A DNA stretch of 64,000 nt from Prado023 sp963700395 (GCA_963700395.1 CAVOXI010000004.1:197848-261847); one strand, 5' to 3'. Numbered from the stretch's first letter, positions 18,169 to 28,897 are shown. Notes: generated by a model not told the origin, from the sequence alone. Numbers and translations are program-made.

Positions 18169-20692
18169 CCGTGTCCAGCCAGCCCACCACAGCGACCGGC
18201 ACCATGGCCACGCCATCGGCGGACCCGGATGCACCGGCGCCGGCGGCACTGCCACCCTCGGACCACGTCACGGTGGCCATCGACGGCATCGACATCGTCG
18301 TGCCCAAGGGCACGCTGATCATCCGTGCCGCGGAGCAGGTCGGCATCGAGATCCCCCGCTTCTGCGACCACCCCCTGCTCCAGCCGGTCGCCGCGTGCCG
18401 CGCCTGCCTCATCGAGATCGAGGGGCAGCCCAAGCCGCAGCCGGCGTGCGCGATCCCCGTCGCGGACGGCATGCGGGTCAAGACCTCCGTGACCTCGGAC
18501 ATGGCCGCCGGGGCGCAGCGCGGGGTCATGGAGTTCCTGCTGATCAACCACCCGCTGGACTGCCCGGTCTGCGACAAGGGCGGGGAGTGCCCGCTGCAGA
18601 ACCAGGCAATGACCCACGGGCGCGGCGAGTCGCGCTTCACGGGCACCAAGCGCACGTTCGCCAAGCCCGTGGCGCTGAGCACGCAGATCCTGATCGACCG
18701 TGAGCGCTGCGTCTCCTGCGCGAGGTGCACCCGGTTCGCCGACGAGATCGCCGGCGACCCGTTCATCTCGCTGCAGCAACGAGGCGGCCGCCAGATCGTC
18801 GGCACCGCGCAGGACACCCCGTTCAACTCGTACTTCTCCGGCAACACCGTGCAGATCTGCCCTGTGGGGGCCCTGACCAGCGCGGCCTACCGCTTCCGTG
18901 CCCGGCCGTTCGACCTCGTCTCCACCCCGACGGTGTGCGAGCACTGCGCGAGCGGCTGCTCCCTGCGCACCGACGTCCGCCGCTCGACCGTGGTGCGCCG
19001 GCTGGCGTGGGAGGACCCGGCGGTCAACTCCGACTGGAACTGCGACAAGGGCCGCTTCGCCTTCCCGTACCTGTCGGCCGACCGGCTCGAGGCCCCCCTG
19101 ATGCGCGCGGGCGCGGACCTCGTGGAGGCCTCGTGGCCCGAGGCCGTGCGCCGCGCGGCCGATGCGCTGGCCGATGCCGGCGGACGCACCGCGGTCCTGC
19201 TGGGCGGCAAGCTGACCCTCGAGGACAGCTACGCGTACGCGAAGTTCGCGCGCGCCGTGCTCGGCACCGACTCCATCGACTTCCGGATCAGGCGATCGAG
19301 CGCGGCTGAGGCCGAGTTCCTGCGCTCCGTGGTCTCCGGCTCGGGAGTCGACGTCACCTACGCCGACCTCGATGCCGCGCCCACGGTGCTCCTTGTCGGG
19401 CTGGAGCCCGAGGAGGAGTCGCCGATCATCTTCCTGCGCCTGCGCGCGGCCACCCGCCGGACCGGGCTGAAGGTCCTGACCGTCGCCCCCTTCGCCTCAC
19501 CGGGCTCGGCCAAGCTGGCGGCGCACGTCCTGGCCGCCGCGCCGGGCCAGGAGCCCGCAGTGCTCGGTGCCCTGGCCTCCGGGGCAGGGGAGTCGGGCGC
19601 GGCGCTGGCCGCTGAGGGCTCGATCATCCTCGTCGGGGAGCGCGCTGCGCAGACCCCCGGACTCCTCTCCGCGGTCGTCGCCCTGGCCGGGGCCAGCGGT
19701 GCCCGCCTCGCGTGGGTGCCGCGACGCTCCGGTGAGCGTGGGGCGCTCGAGGCCGGTGCCCTCGCGGGCCTGCTGCCCTGGGGCCGCCCCCTGACCGACC
19801 CCGAAGCCCGGGCCCAGGTGGCCGCGGCGTGGGGGATCGACGCCGACACCCTTCCCGCCGTGCGCGGGACTCGACCTGGCCTCCGTCGTTGAGGCGCTGG
19901 CTGCCGATCGCGCCGAGGCCCTGGCGGCCGCGGACAGCGACTCCGACGAGACGCCCGAGCGGCGGATCGGCGCGGTGCTCGTCGCCGGCGTCGACGCGGC
20001 CGACACCCCGGATCCGCAGGCGTTCCTCGCCGCCCTGGCGGACGCGCCATTCGTGCTCGCGCTCGAGACCCGGCACACCGAGGTCACCGCACTGGCCGAT
20101 GTCGTCCTGCCCGTCGCCGTGATCACCGAGAAGCCCGGCACGCTCGTGGACTGGGAGGGCCGCGCCCGCCCGTTCGGGCAGGTCATCCGGGACTCGACGG
20201 CCATCACCGACGCCCGCGCCCTGTCGCTGGTCGCCCGGGCGATGGGTCGTCCGCTCGGGCTCCATCGAGGTGGGCGACCTGCGCGCCGAGCTGGCCGGGA
20301 TGGGCCGCTGGCAGGGCCCGCGCCCGGAGGCGCAGCTCGCCGACGAGCCCGAGCCCGGGCAGTCCTCCGGCGCCGGGGGGATCACCCTCGCCAGCTGGCG
20401 GCACCTCCTCGACGAGGGCGTGCTCCAGCGTGGTGAGCCCGCACTGGCCGGCACCGCCCGTCCCGCCCTGGCCCGGGTCTCGGCCGCCACGGCGGACGCG
20501 CACGAGCTGGTCGACGGGCAGCCCGTCACCGTGACCTCGGCCTACGGCTCGATCACCCTCCCGCTGGCCGTCACCGAGATGGTCGACGGCGTGGTCTGGG
20601 TGCCCGGGAACTCGCTCGGCAGCACCGTCAACGCGACCCTGAGGGTCGGGCCCGGGGCAGCCGTGGCGCTCAGCGCAGGAGGTGCCCAGTGA
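18165..20692 (+). CDS. nuoG: NADH-quinone oxidoreductase subunit G (two apparent frameshifts)
   Basis: Large iron-sulfur subunit. The N-terminal ferredoxin domain has CDHPLLQPVAACRAC, then the His/Cys cluster motif HPLDCPVCDKGGECPLQ, ERCVSCARCTRF and a later CEHCASGC. A molybdopterin-oxidoreductase-like domain follows. The gene reads in frame to about 19866, shifts +1 at GGG 19866-19868 and +1 again at GGG 20257-20259, then runs to its stop. Removing one G from each run gives a continuous 841-residue protein, with V-R-G-L-D-L-A at the first joint and P-L-G-S-I-E-V at the second. Both shifts are probably sequencing errors, since nuoH overlaps the repaired stop normally. Confidence 0.92.
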
Positions 20693-22029
20693 TCGTGACC
20701 TCAGTGGTGGCCGCGACGGAGTTCGCGCCGTTCGGCCAGGACCCGTGGTGGCTGGTCATCCTCAAGGTGCTCGGCCTGTTCCTCGGCGTCGTGATCCTCG
20801 TGCTCCTCACGATCTGGGCCGAGCGGCGCGTGGTCGCGCGGATGAACATGCGCGTCGGCCCGAACCGGGTCGGCCCCTTCGGCGTGCTCCAGGGCCTCAT
20901 GGACGGCATCAAGCTGGCCCTCAAGGAGGACATCATGCCCACGGCCGCCGACAAGGCCGTGTTCTTCATCGCCCCGATCATCTCCTGCGTGCCGGCCTTC
21001 ATGGCCCTGGCCGTGATCCCGTTCGGGCCCGAGGTCTCGATCTTCGGGGTGACCACACCGCTGCAGCTGACCGACTTCCCGGTCGCGGTGCTCTACATCC
21101 TGGCGATCTCCTCGATCGGGATCTACGGGATCGTGTTCGCCGGATGGTCCTCGGGCTCGACCTATCCCCTGCTGGGCTCCCTGCGCTCCTCTGCCCAGAT
21201 GATCTCCTACGAGATCGCGATGGGCCTGTCGTTCGTCGCGGTGTTCCTCTACGCCGGGTCGATGTCCACCTCGCAGATCGTCTCGGCGCAGCAGCCGATC
21301 TGGTACGCGCTGATCCTCCTGCCCTCGTTCATCATCTACGTCACCGCGATGGTGGGTGAGACCAACCGTGCGCCGTTCGACCTCCCCGAGGCCGAGAGCG
21401 AGCTCGTCGCCGGGTTCCACACCGAGTACTCGTCGTTGAAGTTCGCGCTGTTCTTCCTGGCCGAGTACATCAACATGGTCACCGTCTCGGCGCTGGCGAC
21501 CACGCTGTTCCTCGGCGGCTGGCAGGCGCCGTGGCCGATCTCGGCCATCAACGACGGGATGCTCAACCGGGGCTGGTGGGGCCTGCTGTGGTTCATGGCC
21601 AAGGTCTGCATCTTCCTGTTCATGTTCATCTGGCTGCGCGGGACGCTCCCCCGGTTCCGCTACGACCAGTTCATGAAGTTCGGCTGGAAGGTCCTGATCC
21701 CGGCGTCGCTGGCCTGGATCGTGCTGGTCGCGACGTTCCGGGCCCTGCGCGACGACCTGCCCAGCAACGCCATGACCGTCTCCGTGATCGTCATCGTGAC
21801 GCTCGTGGTCGTCTTCGTCGGGTCCTACCTGATCGAGAACGTCCGCGAGAGGGGTCGGGTCGCCACCGAGGTCCAGGCCGAGGCCGAGGCGGCGGAGTTC
21901 GCCGCCCAGCCGGGTCGGCACCCCGTCCCGCCGATGCCCGGAGAGACGTTCGAGTTCACCCCGCGGGCACGCCAGACCGTGCCCAGCGCGGTGGCTGCCG
22001 ATGACTCACAGGAGGCCCCCAGTGCCTGA
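20689..22029 (+). CDS. nuoH: NADH-quinone oxidoreductase subunit H
   Basis: Membrane subunit that links the quinone site to the proton pumps, 446 residues with about eight helices. Family motifs are AERRVVARMNMRVGPNRVGP, EDIMPTAADK, GETNRAPFDLPEAESELVAG and RGTLPRFRYDQ. A charged cytoplasmic C-terminal tail of about 65 residues follows the last helix. GTG 20689 overlaps the nuoG stop (GTGA), which shows that the frame at the end of nuoG is correct. Confidence 0.97.
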   Translation: MIVTSVVAATEFAPFGQDPWWLVILKVLGLFLGVVILVLLTIWAERRVVARMNMRVGPNRVGPFGVLQGLMDGIKLALKEDIMPTAADKAVFFIAPIISCVPAFMALAVIPFGPEVSIFGVTTPLQLTDFPVAVLYILAISSIGIYGIVFAGWSSGSTYPLLGSLRSSAQMISYEIAMGLSFVAVFLYAGSMSTSQIVSAQQPIWYALILLPSFIIYVTAMVGETNRAPFDLPEAESELVAGFHTEYSSLKFALFFLAEYINMVTVSALATTLFLGGWQAPWPISAINDGMLNRGWWGLLWFMAKVCIFLFMFIWLRGTLPRFRYDQFMKFGWKVLIPASLAWIVLVATFRALRDDLPSNAMTVSVIVIVTLVVVFVGSYLIENVRERGRVATEVQAEAEAAEFAAQPGRHPVPPMPGETFEFTPRARQTVPSAVAADDSQEAPSA

Positions 22030-22621
22030 GCTCCCCCAGCCCGTCAGGGGCTTCGGGACGACCTTCCTGACGATGTTCAAGAAGGTGAACACCGAGCAGT
22101 ACCCGGAGGAGAAGGACCAGTACCCCCCGAAGCCGCGGTTCCACGGCCGCCACCAGCTCAACCGGCATCCGGACGGCCTGGAGAAGTGCATCGGCTGCGA
22201 GCTGTGCGCCTGGGCCTGCCCGGCCGACGCGATCTTCGTCGAGGGTGCGGACAACACCGCGGAGGAGCGGTTCTCCCCGGGCGAGCGGTACGGGCGCGTC
22301 TACCAGATCAACTACCTGCGCTGCATCCTGTGCGGGCTGTGCATCGAGGCCTGCCCCACGCGCGCGCTGACCATGACCAACGAGTACGAGCTGGCTGACA
22401 CCAGCCGGGCGTCACTGATCTACGAGAAGGGCGACCTGCTCGGCCCGTTGATGCCCGGGATGGTCCCCCCGCCGCACGCCATGGTGGAGGGCGCCGACGA
22501 CGGTGCCTACTACCGCGGCGAGGTGACCGGGGCAACGGACGCCCAGCGGGCGGAGGTGGCCGCACGCGAGTCGGCCGCTGCCGCCACGACGGGTGACGAC
22601 GCCGGGACGGAGGAGCAGTGA
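22022..22621 (+). CDS. nuoI: NADH-quinone oxidoreductase subunit I
   Basis: Two-[4Fe-4S] ferredoxin-like subunit, 199 residues. Cluster motifs are CIGCELCAWACP and CILCGLCIEACP. GTG 22022 is chosen because AGGAGG lies six bases upstream; an in-frame ATG at 22001 inside nuoH lacks one. It overlaps nuoH by eight bases. The tail after about residue 150 is Ala/Glu-rich. Confidence 0.96.
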   Translation: MPELPQPVRGFGTTFLTMFKKVNTEQYPEEKDQYPPKPRFHGRHQLNRHPDGLEKCIGCELCAWACPADAIFVEGADNTAEERFSPGERYGRVYQINYLRCILCGLCIEACPTRALTMTNEYELADTSRASLIYEKGDLLGPLMPGMVPPPHAMVEGADDGAYYRGEVTGATDAQRAEVAARESAAAATTGDDAGTEEQ

Positions 22622-23493
22622 GCACGCTTGCGTCCCTGGGCGCCGTCGTGGCCGAGGGGCCGGTGGGGGTGACCCAGAACACCGGCGAGCAGGTCACCTT
22701 CTGGGTCTGCGCAACCCTGGCGGTGATCGGTGCCGGCGGCACGGTCCTGTCCCGCAAGGCCGTGCACAGCGCCCTGTTCATCGCCCTGACGATGATCAAC
22801 CTGGCGATCCTCTACGTGGCCCAGGACGCTCCGTTCCTGGGGATGGTCCAGGTCATCGTCTACACCGGTGCGGTCATGATGCTCTTCGTCTTCGTGCTGA
22901 TGGTGGTCGGCGTGGACGCCTCCGACAGCCTCGTGGAGACCCTCAAGGGCCAGCGCGCCCTGGCCGGTCTGGCCTTCGTGGGCTTCCTGGGCCTGCTGCT
23001 GGCCGGGATCACCGACTCGCTGTCGGGCACCTCGGTCGTCGGACTGACCGCGGCCAACGCCGAGCACGGGGGCAACGTCCAGGGCATCGGCGTCCTGATC
23101 TTCACGCGCTACCTGCTGGCCTTCGAGGTCACCTCCGCCCTGCTGATCACCGCTGCGGTGGGGGCGATGGTGCTCACGCACCGCGAGCGCGTCGAGCCCC
23201 GCAAGAGCCAGGCCCAGCTGTCCACCGAGCGCTTCGCGCCCGACCGGCACCCGGTCAACAAGCCGAGCCCCGGGGTGTACGCGCGCAACAACGCCGTCGA
23301 CATGCCCGCGCTGCTGCCCGACGGCTCGATCGCCGAGGACTCCGTGCCCGGCCCATTGCGGCTCGAGGGCGACATCAGGGAGGCCGACAGGCTGGCCCTC
23401 GAGGAGGCCGAGCACCTGCTCGCCCACGAGGCCGTCATCGTCGACTCGTCCGGCGGCAACCCGATGGATGCCTCGCAGGAGGGTCAGGAATGA
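22618..23493 (+). CDS. nuoJ: NADH-quinone oxidoreductase subunit J
   Basis: Membrane subunit with five helices in the first 190 residues. The family motif VIVYTGAVMMLFVFVLMV contains the pi-bulge helix. A hydrophilic C-terminal extension of about 95 residues is normal for actinobacterial NuoJ. GTG 22618 overlaps the nuoI stop by four bases. Total length is 291 residues. Confidence 0.95.
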   Translation: MSTLASLGAVVAEGPVGVTQNTGEQVTFWVCATLAVIGAGGTVLSRKAVHSALFIALTMINLAILYVAQDAPFLGMVQVIVYTGAVMMLFVFVLMVVGVDASDSLVETLKGQRALAGLAFVGFLGLLLAGITDSLSGTSVVGLTAANAEHGGNVQGIGVLIFTRYLLAFEVTSALLITAAVGAMVLTHRERVEPRKSQAQLSTERFAPDRHPVNKPSPGVYARNNAVDMPALLPDGSIAEDSVPGPLRLEGDIREADRLALEEAEHLLAHEAVIVDSSGGNPMDASQEGQE

Positions 23494-23789
23494 ACCCCAC
23501 GAACTACCTGGTGCTCTCGGCCATCCTGTTCTCCATCGGGGCGGCGGGCGTGCTCGTCCGGCGCAACGCGATCGTCGTGTTCATGTGCATCGAGCTGATG
23601 CTCAACGCGTCCAACCTGGCCTTCGTCACCTTCGCCCGGACCAACGGTGCCCTCGACGGCCAGGTGGTGGCCTTCTTCGTGATGGTGGTGGCCGCCGCTG
23701 AGGTCGTCATCGGCCTGGCGATCATCGTGACGATCTTCCGGACCCGCAACTCGGCCTCGGTCGACGAGCCCAACCTGCTGAAGTTGTGA
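23490..23789 (+). CDS. nuoK: NADH-quinone oxidoreductase subunit K
   Basis: Three-helix membrane subunit of 99 residues. The two buried glutamates of the proton path are present, in FMCIELMLNASN and in AAAEVVIGLAI. It overlaps nuoJ by four bases (ATGA) and is followed after ten bases by nuoL. Confidence 0.96.
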   Translation: MNPTNYLVLSAILFSIGAAGVLVRRNAIVVFMCIELMLNASNLAFVTFARTNGALDGQVVAFFVMVVAAAEVVIGLAIIVTIFRTRNSASVDEPNLLKL

Positions 23790-23799
23790 GGGGACGACT

Positions 23800-25740
23800 G
23801 TGAACAACACCCTTGCGATCCTCGCCTCCGGGGAGGCATCCCCGGGCGAGGTCGTACAGGCCACCGGCACCTTCGCCCTGATCGCGGCGCTGATCGCGAT
23901 CCCGGCCGCCGGCGCGGTGATCCTCCTGCTGGCGGGCCGCCGGTCGAACAGGTGGGGCCACCTGCTGGGCACCGCGATGGTGCTGGCGTCCTTCGTGGTC
24001 GCCTGCATCCTGTTCCTGGCCCTGCTGGCCCAGCCCGAGGACGCCCGGACGATCAACCAGCACCTGTGGGACTGGATCGACGTCGGGACCTTCAGGGCGC
24101 CCTTCGCCCTGCAGCTGGACCAGCTGAGCGTGTGCTTCGTCCTGCTGATCACCGGTGTCGGCTCGCTGATCCACATCTACTCGATCAGCTACATGGACCA
24201 CGACCCCGAGCGGCGCAAGTTCTTCGCGTACCTGAACCTGTTCATCGCGGCGATGCTGCTGCTCGTCCTGGCCAACAACTACCTGCTGCTCTACGTCGGC
24301 TGGGAGGGTGTGGGCCTGGCCTCGTACCTGCTGATCGGGTTCTGGTTCGCCAAGCCCTCGGCGGCCACCGCCTCGAAGAAGGCCTTCGTGGTCAACAGGG
24401 TCGGTGACTTCGGGCTGAGCCTGGCCATCATGATCATGTTCGCGACCCTGGGCACCTTCACGTTCGAGGGCGTCAACGCGACGATCGGCCAGGCGGACTC
24501 CAACACGGTCACCTGGATCGGCCTGGCCCTCCTGCTGGCCGCGTGCGGCAAGTCCGCGCAGTTCCCGCTGCAGTCCTGGCTCCTGGATGCGATGGAGGGC
24601 CCGACCCCGGTGTCGGCCCTGATCCACGCGGCGACCATGGTCACGGCGGGCGTCTACCTGATCGTGCGCTCGGCGGAGATCTTCAACCTGAGCGCGACCG
24701 CGCGCCTCGCGGTCGTCCTGGTCGGCACGATCACGCTGCTGATGGGCGCGATCATCGGGTCGGCCAAGGACGACATCAAGAAGGGCCTGGCCGGCTCCAC
24801 GATGAGCCAGATCGGCTACATGTTCCTGGCGGCCGGGCTGGGGCCGATCGGCTACGTCTTCGCGATCTTCCACCTGCTCACGCACGGCATCTTCAAGGCC
24901 CTGCTCTTCCTGGGAGCAGGATCGGTCATGCACGGGATGGACGACCAGGTGAACATGCGCCGCTACGGCGCCCTGCGGACGTTCATGGTGCTCACCTGGG
25001 TGGTGTTCGGCATCGGCTACCTGTCGATCATCGGCATCCCGCCCTTCGCGGGCTTCTTCAGCAAGGACGAGATCATCCACGCCGCCTGGTCCCAGTACCC
25101 TGCTGCCGGCCTTGCCGCCCTCATCGGCGCCGGCGTGACCGGCTTCTACATGACCCGCATGATGGCCATGACCTTCTACGGGAAGGCGCGCTGGGCCGAC
25201 GACGTGCACCCGCACGAGTCCTCGCCCTGGATGACCGTCCCGATGATCGTCCTGGCCGTCGGCGCCGTGCTGGCCGGCTTCATGATGCTCTACGTCGGCA
25301 ACATCGAGGAGTGGCTGGCGCCCGTCGTCGGCTACGAGGAGGCCACCGGCGGGCTGCCCACACCGGTGATGATCGCCCTGACCCTGACCGTGGTGGTCGT
25401 GGGCGTGGTCATCGGCTGGCGCCAGTACGCCATGCGGGACGTGCCGATGACCGCCCCGACCCAGGTCTCGGCGCTCACCGTCGCTGCGCGCAACGACCTC
25501 TACGGCGATGCGGTGAACGAGGCGGTGTTCATGCGCCCCGGCCAGTACCTGACCCGAACGCTGGTCTGGACCGACAACAAGATCATCGACGGGGCGGTGA
25601 ACGGCACCGCCGCCGGCATCGGCGGGCTCAGCGCGCGGATGCGCCGCTGGCAGAGCGGGTACGTCCGGTCCTACGCCCTGACCATGTTGATAGGTGCCGT
25701 CCTGGTCGGCGCCGTCCTGGCCGTGGGGAGCGTCCTGTGA
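23800..25740 (+). CDS. nuoL: NADH-quinone oxidoreductase subunit L
   Basis: Antiporter-like proton-pumping subunit with about 16 helices, 646 residues. Conserved blocks are YVGWEGVGLASYLLIGFW, GKSAQFPLQSWLLDAMEGPT (with the lysine), HAATMVTAGVYL and GIPPFAGFFSKDEI. The C-terminal lateral helix region follows residue 520. GTG 23800 has GGGGA eight bases upstream. The stop overlaps nuoM as GTGA. Confidence 0.96.
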   Translation: MNNTLAILASGEASPGEVVQATGTFALIAALIAIPAAGAVILLLAGRRSNRWGHLLGTAMVLASFVVACILFLALLAQPEDARTINQHLWDWIDVGTFRAPFALQLDQLSVCFVLLITGVGSLIHIYSISYMDHDPERRKFFAYLNLFIAAMLLLVLANNYLLLYVGWEGVGLASYLLIGFWFAKPSAATASKKAFVVNRVGDFGLSLAIMIMFATLGTFTFEGVNATIGQADSNTVTWIGLALLLAACGKSAQFPLQSWLLDAMEGPTPVSALIHAATMVTAGVYLIVRSAEIFNLSATARLAVVLVGTITLLMGAIIGSAKDDIKKGLAGSTMSQIGYMFLAAGLGPIGYVFAIFHLLTHGIFKALLFLGAGSVMHGMDDQVNMRRYGALRTFMVLTWVVFGIGYLSIIGIPPFAGFFSKDEIIHAAWSQYPAAGLAALIGAGVTGFYMTRMMAMTFYGKARWADDVHPHESSPWMTVPMIVLAVGAVLAGFMMLYVGNIEEWLAPVVGYEEATGGLPTPVMIALTLTVVVVGVVIGWRQYAMRDVPMTAPTQVSALTVAARNDLYGDAVNEAVFMRPGQYLTRTLVWTDNKIIDGAVNGTAAGIGGLSARMRRWQSGYVRSYALTMLIGAVLVGAVLAVGSVL

Positions 25741-27266
25741 GCACCGAGTACTACCTTGTGGCGCTCGTGGCGCTGCCCATCCTCGGCGGCGTGCTCGTGG
25801 CGCTGCTGCCCAAGGCGAATCCGGGGCTGGCCAAGCAGGTCGCGCTGGCGGTCTCGCTGGTCGTGCTGGCCGTCGGCGTCGCAGCCGGCCTGGCCTACGA
25901 GACCGGTGCAGCCGAGCCGTTCCAGCTGGGCGGATCGTGGGAGTGGATCCCGGCATGGGGCGTGAGCTTCGCGCTGGGCGCGGACGGCATCGCCCTGGTC
26001 CTGATCCTGATGACCGTCGTGCTGGTCCCGGTCTGCATCCTCGCGGGCTGGGTCGACGCAGACTCCTCGACGGGCTCGGTGCGCGGGTACTTCGCCTGGA
26101 TCCTGGTCCTTGAGGGCCTGGTCGTCGGCGTGTTCGCCGCCACGGACGTCTTCCTGTTCTACGTGCTCTTCGAGGCGATGCTGGTCCCGATGTACTTCCT
26201 GATCGGGCGCTACGGCGGGCCCCAGCGGCAGTACGCGGCCGTGAAGTTCTTCCTGTACTCCCTGGCCGGCGGCCTGCTGATGCTCGCGGCCCTGATCGGG
26301 CTCTACGTGCTGTCCGTGGACCAGTACGGCGCAGGCACCTTCGACTACGCCGCACTCGTCGGGATGGACATCAGCCCCGACACCCAGAAGCTGCTGTTCC
26401 TCGGGTTCTTCATCGCCTTCGCGATCAAGGCCCCGATGTGGCCGCTGCACACGTGGCTCCCCGACGCCGCCGCGGAGGCACCGCCGAGCTCGTCGGTGCT
26501 GCTCGTCGGCGTCCTGGACAAGGTGGGCACCTTCGGGATGCTCCGCCTGTGCCTGCCGCTGTTCCCGGACGCGTCGAAGTACTTCGCACCCGGGATCATC
26601 ATCCTGGCGCTCGTCGGCATCGTCTACGGCGCGCTGGTGGCGATCGGGCAGACGGACCTCAAGCGCCTGATCGCCTACACGTCAGTCAGCCACTTCGGGT
26701 TCATCGTGCTGGGCATCTTCGCCCTGACCTCCCAGGGCCAGAGCGGCTCGACGCTGTACATGGTCAACCACGGCTTCTCCATCGCCGCCCTGTTCCTGAT
26801 CGTGGGGTTCATGGCCACGCGACGCGGCTCGCGGATGATGGCGGACTTCGGCGGCGTCCAGAAGGTCGCGCCGGTCCTGGCCGGGCTGTTCCTGGTCGCG
26901 GGCCTGTCCTCCCTGGCACTGCCGGGCCTGAGCTCGTTCGTCTCGGAGTTCCTGGTCCTGGCCGGCACCTACACCCGCTACCCGTGGGCAGCGATCGTGG
27001 CCACCACGGGCATCATCCTGGCCGCGCTCTACATCCTGATCATGTACCAGCGGACCATGACGGGTCCGGTGCGCGACGGGGTCGCGGGCATGAGGGACCT
27101 GCGGGGCCGCGAGGTCCTGGCGATCGCCCCCCTGCTGGCGATCATCATCGCCCTCGGGTTCTTCCCGAACCCGGTCCTGAAGGTGATCAACCCATCCGTC
27201 GACCAGACGATGACGCTCGTCGGGAGCACCGATCCGGTTCCCTCCGTCGCCGAGTCGGGGAAGTGA
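25737..27266 (+). CDS. nuoM: NADH-quinone oxidoreductase subunit M
   Basis: Antiporter-like proton-pumping subunit, 509 residues and about 14 helices. FEAMLVPMYFLIGRYGG contains the conserved Glu, KAPMWPLHTWLPDAAAEAP the key Lys and His, and SVSHFGFIVLG the next family block. GTG 25737 is the start; the frame is open far upstream within nuoL, but that part is a shadow. Seven bases separate it from nuoN. Confidence 0.96.
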   Translation: MSTEYYLVALVALPILGGVLVALLPKANPGLAKQVALAVSLVVLAVGVAAGLAYETGAAEPFQLGGSWEWIPAWGVSFALGADGIALVLILMTVVLVPVCILAGWVDADSSTGSVRGYFAWILVLEGLVVGVFAATDVFLFYVLFEAMLVPMYFLIGRYGGPQRQYAAVKFFLYSLAGGLLMLAALIGLYVLSVDQYGAGTFDYAALVGMDISPDTQKLLFLGFFIAFAIKAPMWPLHTWLPDAAAEAPPSSSVLLVGVLDKVGTFGMLRLCLPLFPDASKYFAPGIIILALVGIVYGALVAIGQTDLKRLIAYTSVSHFGFIVLGIFALTSQGQSGSTLYMVNHGFSIAALFLIVGFMATRRGSRMMADFGGVQKVAPVLAGLFLVAGLSSLALPGLSSFVSEFLVLAGTYTRYPWAAIVATTGIILAALYILIMYQRTMTGPVRDGVAGMRDLRGREVLAIAPLLAIIIALGFFPNPVLKVINPSVDQTMTLVGSTDPVPSVAESGK

Positions 27267-27273
27267 GGCTGCG

Positions 27274-28839
27274 ATGATCACCACCGCCATCCCCATGGCC
27301 GAGACCCTGACGTTCCCGTCGTTCCAGTACCGCGCCATGGCTCCGGTCCTGCTCGTGCTCGGCGCCGGCGTGCTGTCGGTCCTGGTCGAGGGCCTCGCGC
27401 CGCGCGGCGCCCGTCGGGGGATCCAGCTCGTGCTGGTCCTGGCGAGCCTGGCGGCCGCGCTGGCCCTGACGATCGCCATGCCCGCATCGCAGATGGGCCT
27501 CGTCGCGGCAGGCTCGCTGTCCATCGACGGCCCGACCCTGTTCCTGTGGGTCACCATCCTGGTGATCGCCCTGCTCGCGGCCCTGCTCATGGCCGAGAGG
27601 CGGGCCGATCCCGCGGGTGACGCGTTCGCGCCGAGGGCCGCCTCCCTGGTGGGATCCACCGAGGAGCAGGAGCAGACCAGGCGCGGCTGGGACCAGACGG
27701 AGATCTGGCCGCTGTTCCTGTTCGCGGTGACCGGCATGCTGCTGTTCCCGGCCGCCAACGACCTGCTCATGCTGTTCGTCGCCCTCGAGGTCATGAGCCT
27801 GCCCCTGTACCTGCTGGCCGGGATGGCCCGCCGCCGGCGCCTGCTGTCACAGGAGGCCGCGCTCAAGTACTTCCTGCTCGGGGCGTTCGCCTCCGCCTTC
27901 CTGCTGTACGGCTCGGCGATGCTCTACGGCTACGCCGGGGCGCTGGACTTCGCGTCGATCTCCGATGCCTTCACCAACAGGCCGGGCGCCCAGGGCCTGC
28001 AGCTCATCGGGATCGCCATGGTGTCGGTCGGCCTGCTGTTCAAGATCGCGGCCGTCCCGTTCCACATGTGGACCCCGGACGTGTACCAGGGCTCGCCCAC
28101 GCCCGTGACCGCCTTCATGGCGGCCGCCGTGAAGGTCGCCGGCTTCGGCGCCCTCCTGCGAGTGATGTACGTCGCCCTCGGCGGTGCCTCATGGGACTGG
28201 GAGCCGGTCATGTGGGCCGTGGCCAGCATCACCATGCTCGTCGGCGTGATCCTGGCCGTGACCAGCTCGGACATCAAGCGGATGCTGGCCTACTCCTCGG
28301 TCGGTCACGCGGGGTTCCTGCTGCTGGGCGTCATCGCGTTCTCCACAGAGGGCCTGGCAGCGACCATGTTCTACCTGCTCGCCTACGGGCTGACCACGAT
28401 CGGCTGCTTCGCGATCGTCATGCTGGTCCGCGGACCCGCCGGGGAGGCCGGGCACCTGTCGGCATGGGCCGGCCTGGGCCGGACGTCACCGCTCATCGCG
28501 GGGGTGTTCGCCTTCCTGCTGCTCGCCCTGGCTGGCATCCCGCTGACCAGCGGGTTCACCGCCAAGTTCGGGATCTTCTCCGCCGCGGTCGCCAGTGGCG
28601 CGATCTGGCCTGTGATCCTCGCGGTGATCGCCTCGGCGATCTCGGCCTTCTTCTACCTGAAGGTCATCGTGCTGATGTACTTCGCCAAGCCGGGCCTCGA
28701 CGGTGGGGCTGCAGTCGCGGTGCCGAGCGTCCTGACGCAGTCGGCGATCGCGGTCGCTGTCGTGGGCACGGTCGTGCTCGGCGTGTTCCCGCAGGCGATC
28801 CTGAACCTGGTCAACGAGTCGGCGATCTTCATCCGCTGA
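27274..28839 (+). CDS. nuoN: NADH-quinone oxidoreductase subunit N
   Basis: Third antiporter-like subunit, 521 residues. FVALEVMSLPLYLLAG carries the conserved Glu, and KIAAVPFHMWTPDVYQG and YSSVGHAGFLLLG are family blocks. It is the last gene of the nuo operon. A run of ten G residues follows the stop, and trpB2 begins 71 bases downstream with its own -10-like element. Confidence 0.96.
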   Translation: MITTAIPMAETLTFPSFQYRAMAPVLLVLGAGVLSVLVEGLAPRGARRGIQLVLVLASLAAALALTIAMPASQMGLVAAGSLSIDGPTLFLWVTILVIALLAALLMAERRADPAGDAFAPRAASLVGSTEEQEQTRRGWDQTEIWPLFLFAVTGMLLFPAANDLLMLFVALEVMSLPLYLLAGMARRRRLLSQEAALKYFLLGAFASAFLLYGSAMLYGYAGALDFASISDAFTNRPGAQGLQLIGIAMVSVGLLFKIAAVPFHMWTPDVYQGSPTPVTAFMAAAVKVAGFGALLRVMYVALGGASWDWEPVMWAVASITMLVGVILAVTSSDIKRMLAYSSVGHAGFLLLGVIAFSTEGLAATMFYLLAYGLTTIGCFAIVMLVRGPAGEAGHLSAWAGLGRTSPLIAGVFAFLLLALAGIPLTSGFTAKFGIFSAAVASGAIWPVILAVIASAISAFFYLKVIVLMYFAKPGLDGGAAVAVPSVLTQSAIAVAVVGTVVLGVFPQAILNLVNESAIFIR

Positions 28840-28841
28840 CC

Positions 28842-28851
28842 GGGGGGGGGG
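28842..28851 (+). repeat. G10 homopolymer between nuoN and trpB2
   Basis: Ten consecutive G residues lie immediately after the nuoN stop. Such a tract is prone to slippage and to sequencing error. It is outside both coding regions and upstream of the trpB2 -10 element, so a length change would alter promoter spacing only if a -35 lay further upstream. Confidence 0.9.
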
Positions 28852-28897
28852 CGGCGGACAATCGGGGAGCCGTGCGCGCGCGACGGCGCTCGTTGGG

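Noticed and set aside
28842..28851. G10 tract as a phase-variation switch for trpB2
   Set aside because: It is outside coding sequence and not between recognisable -35 and -10 boxes. Length uncertainty from sequencing is also likely.
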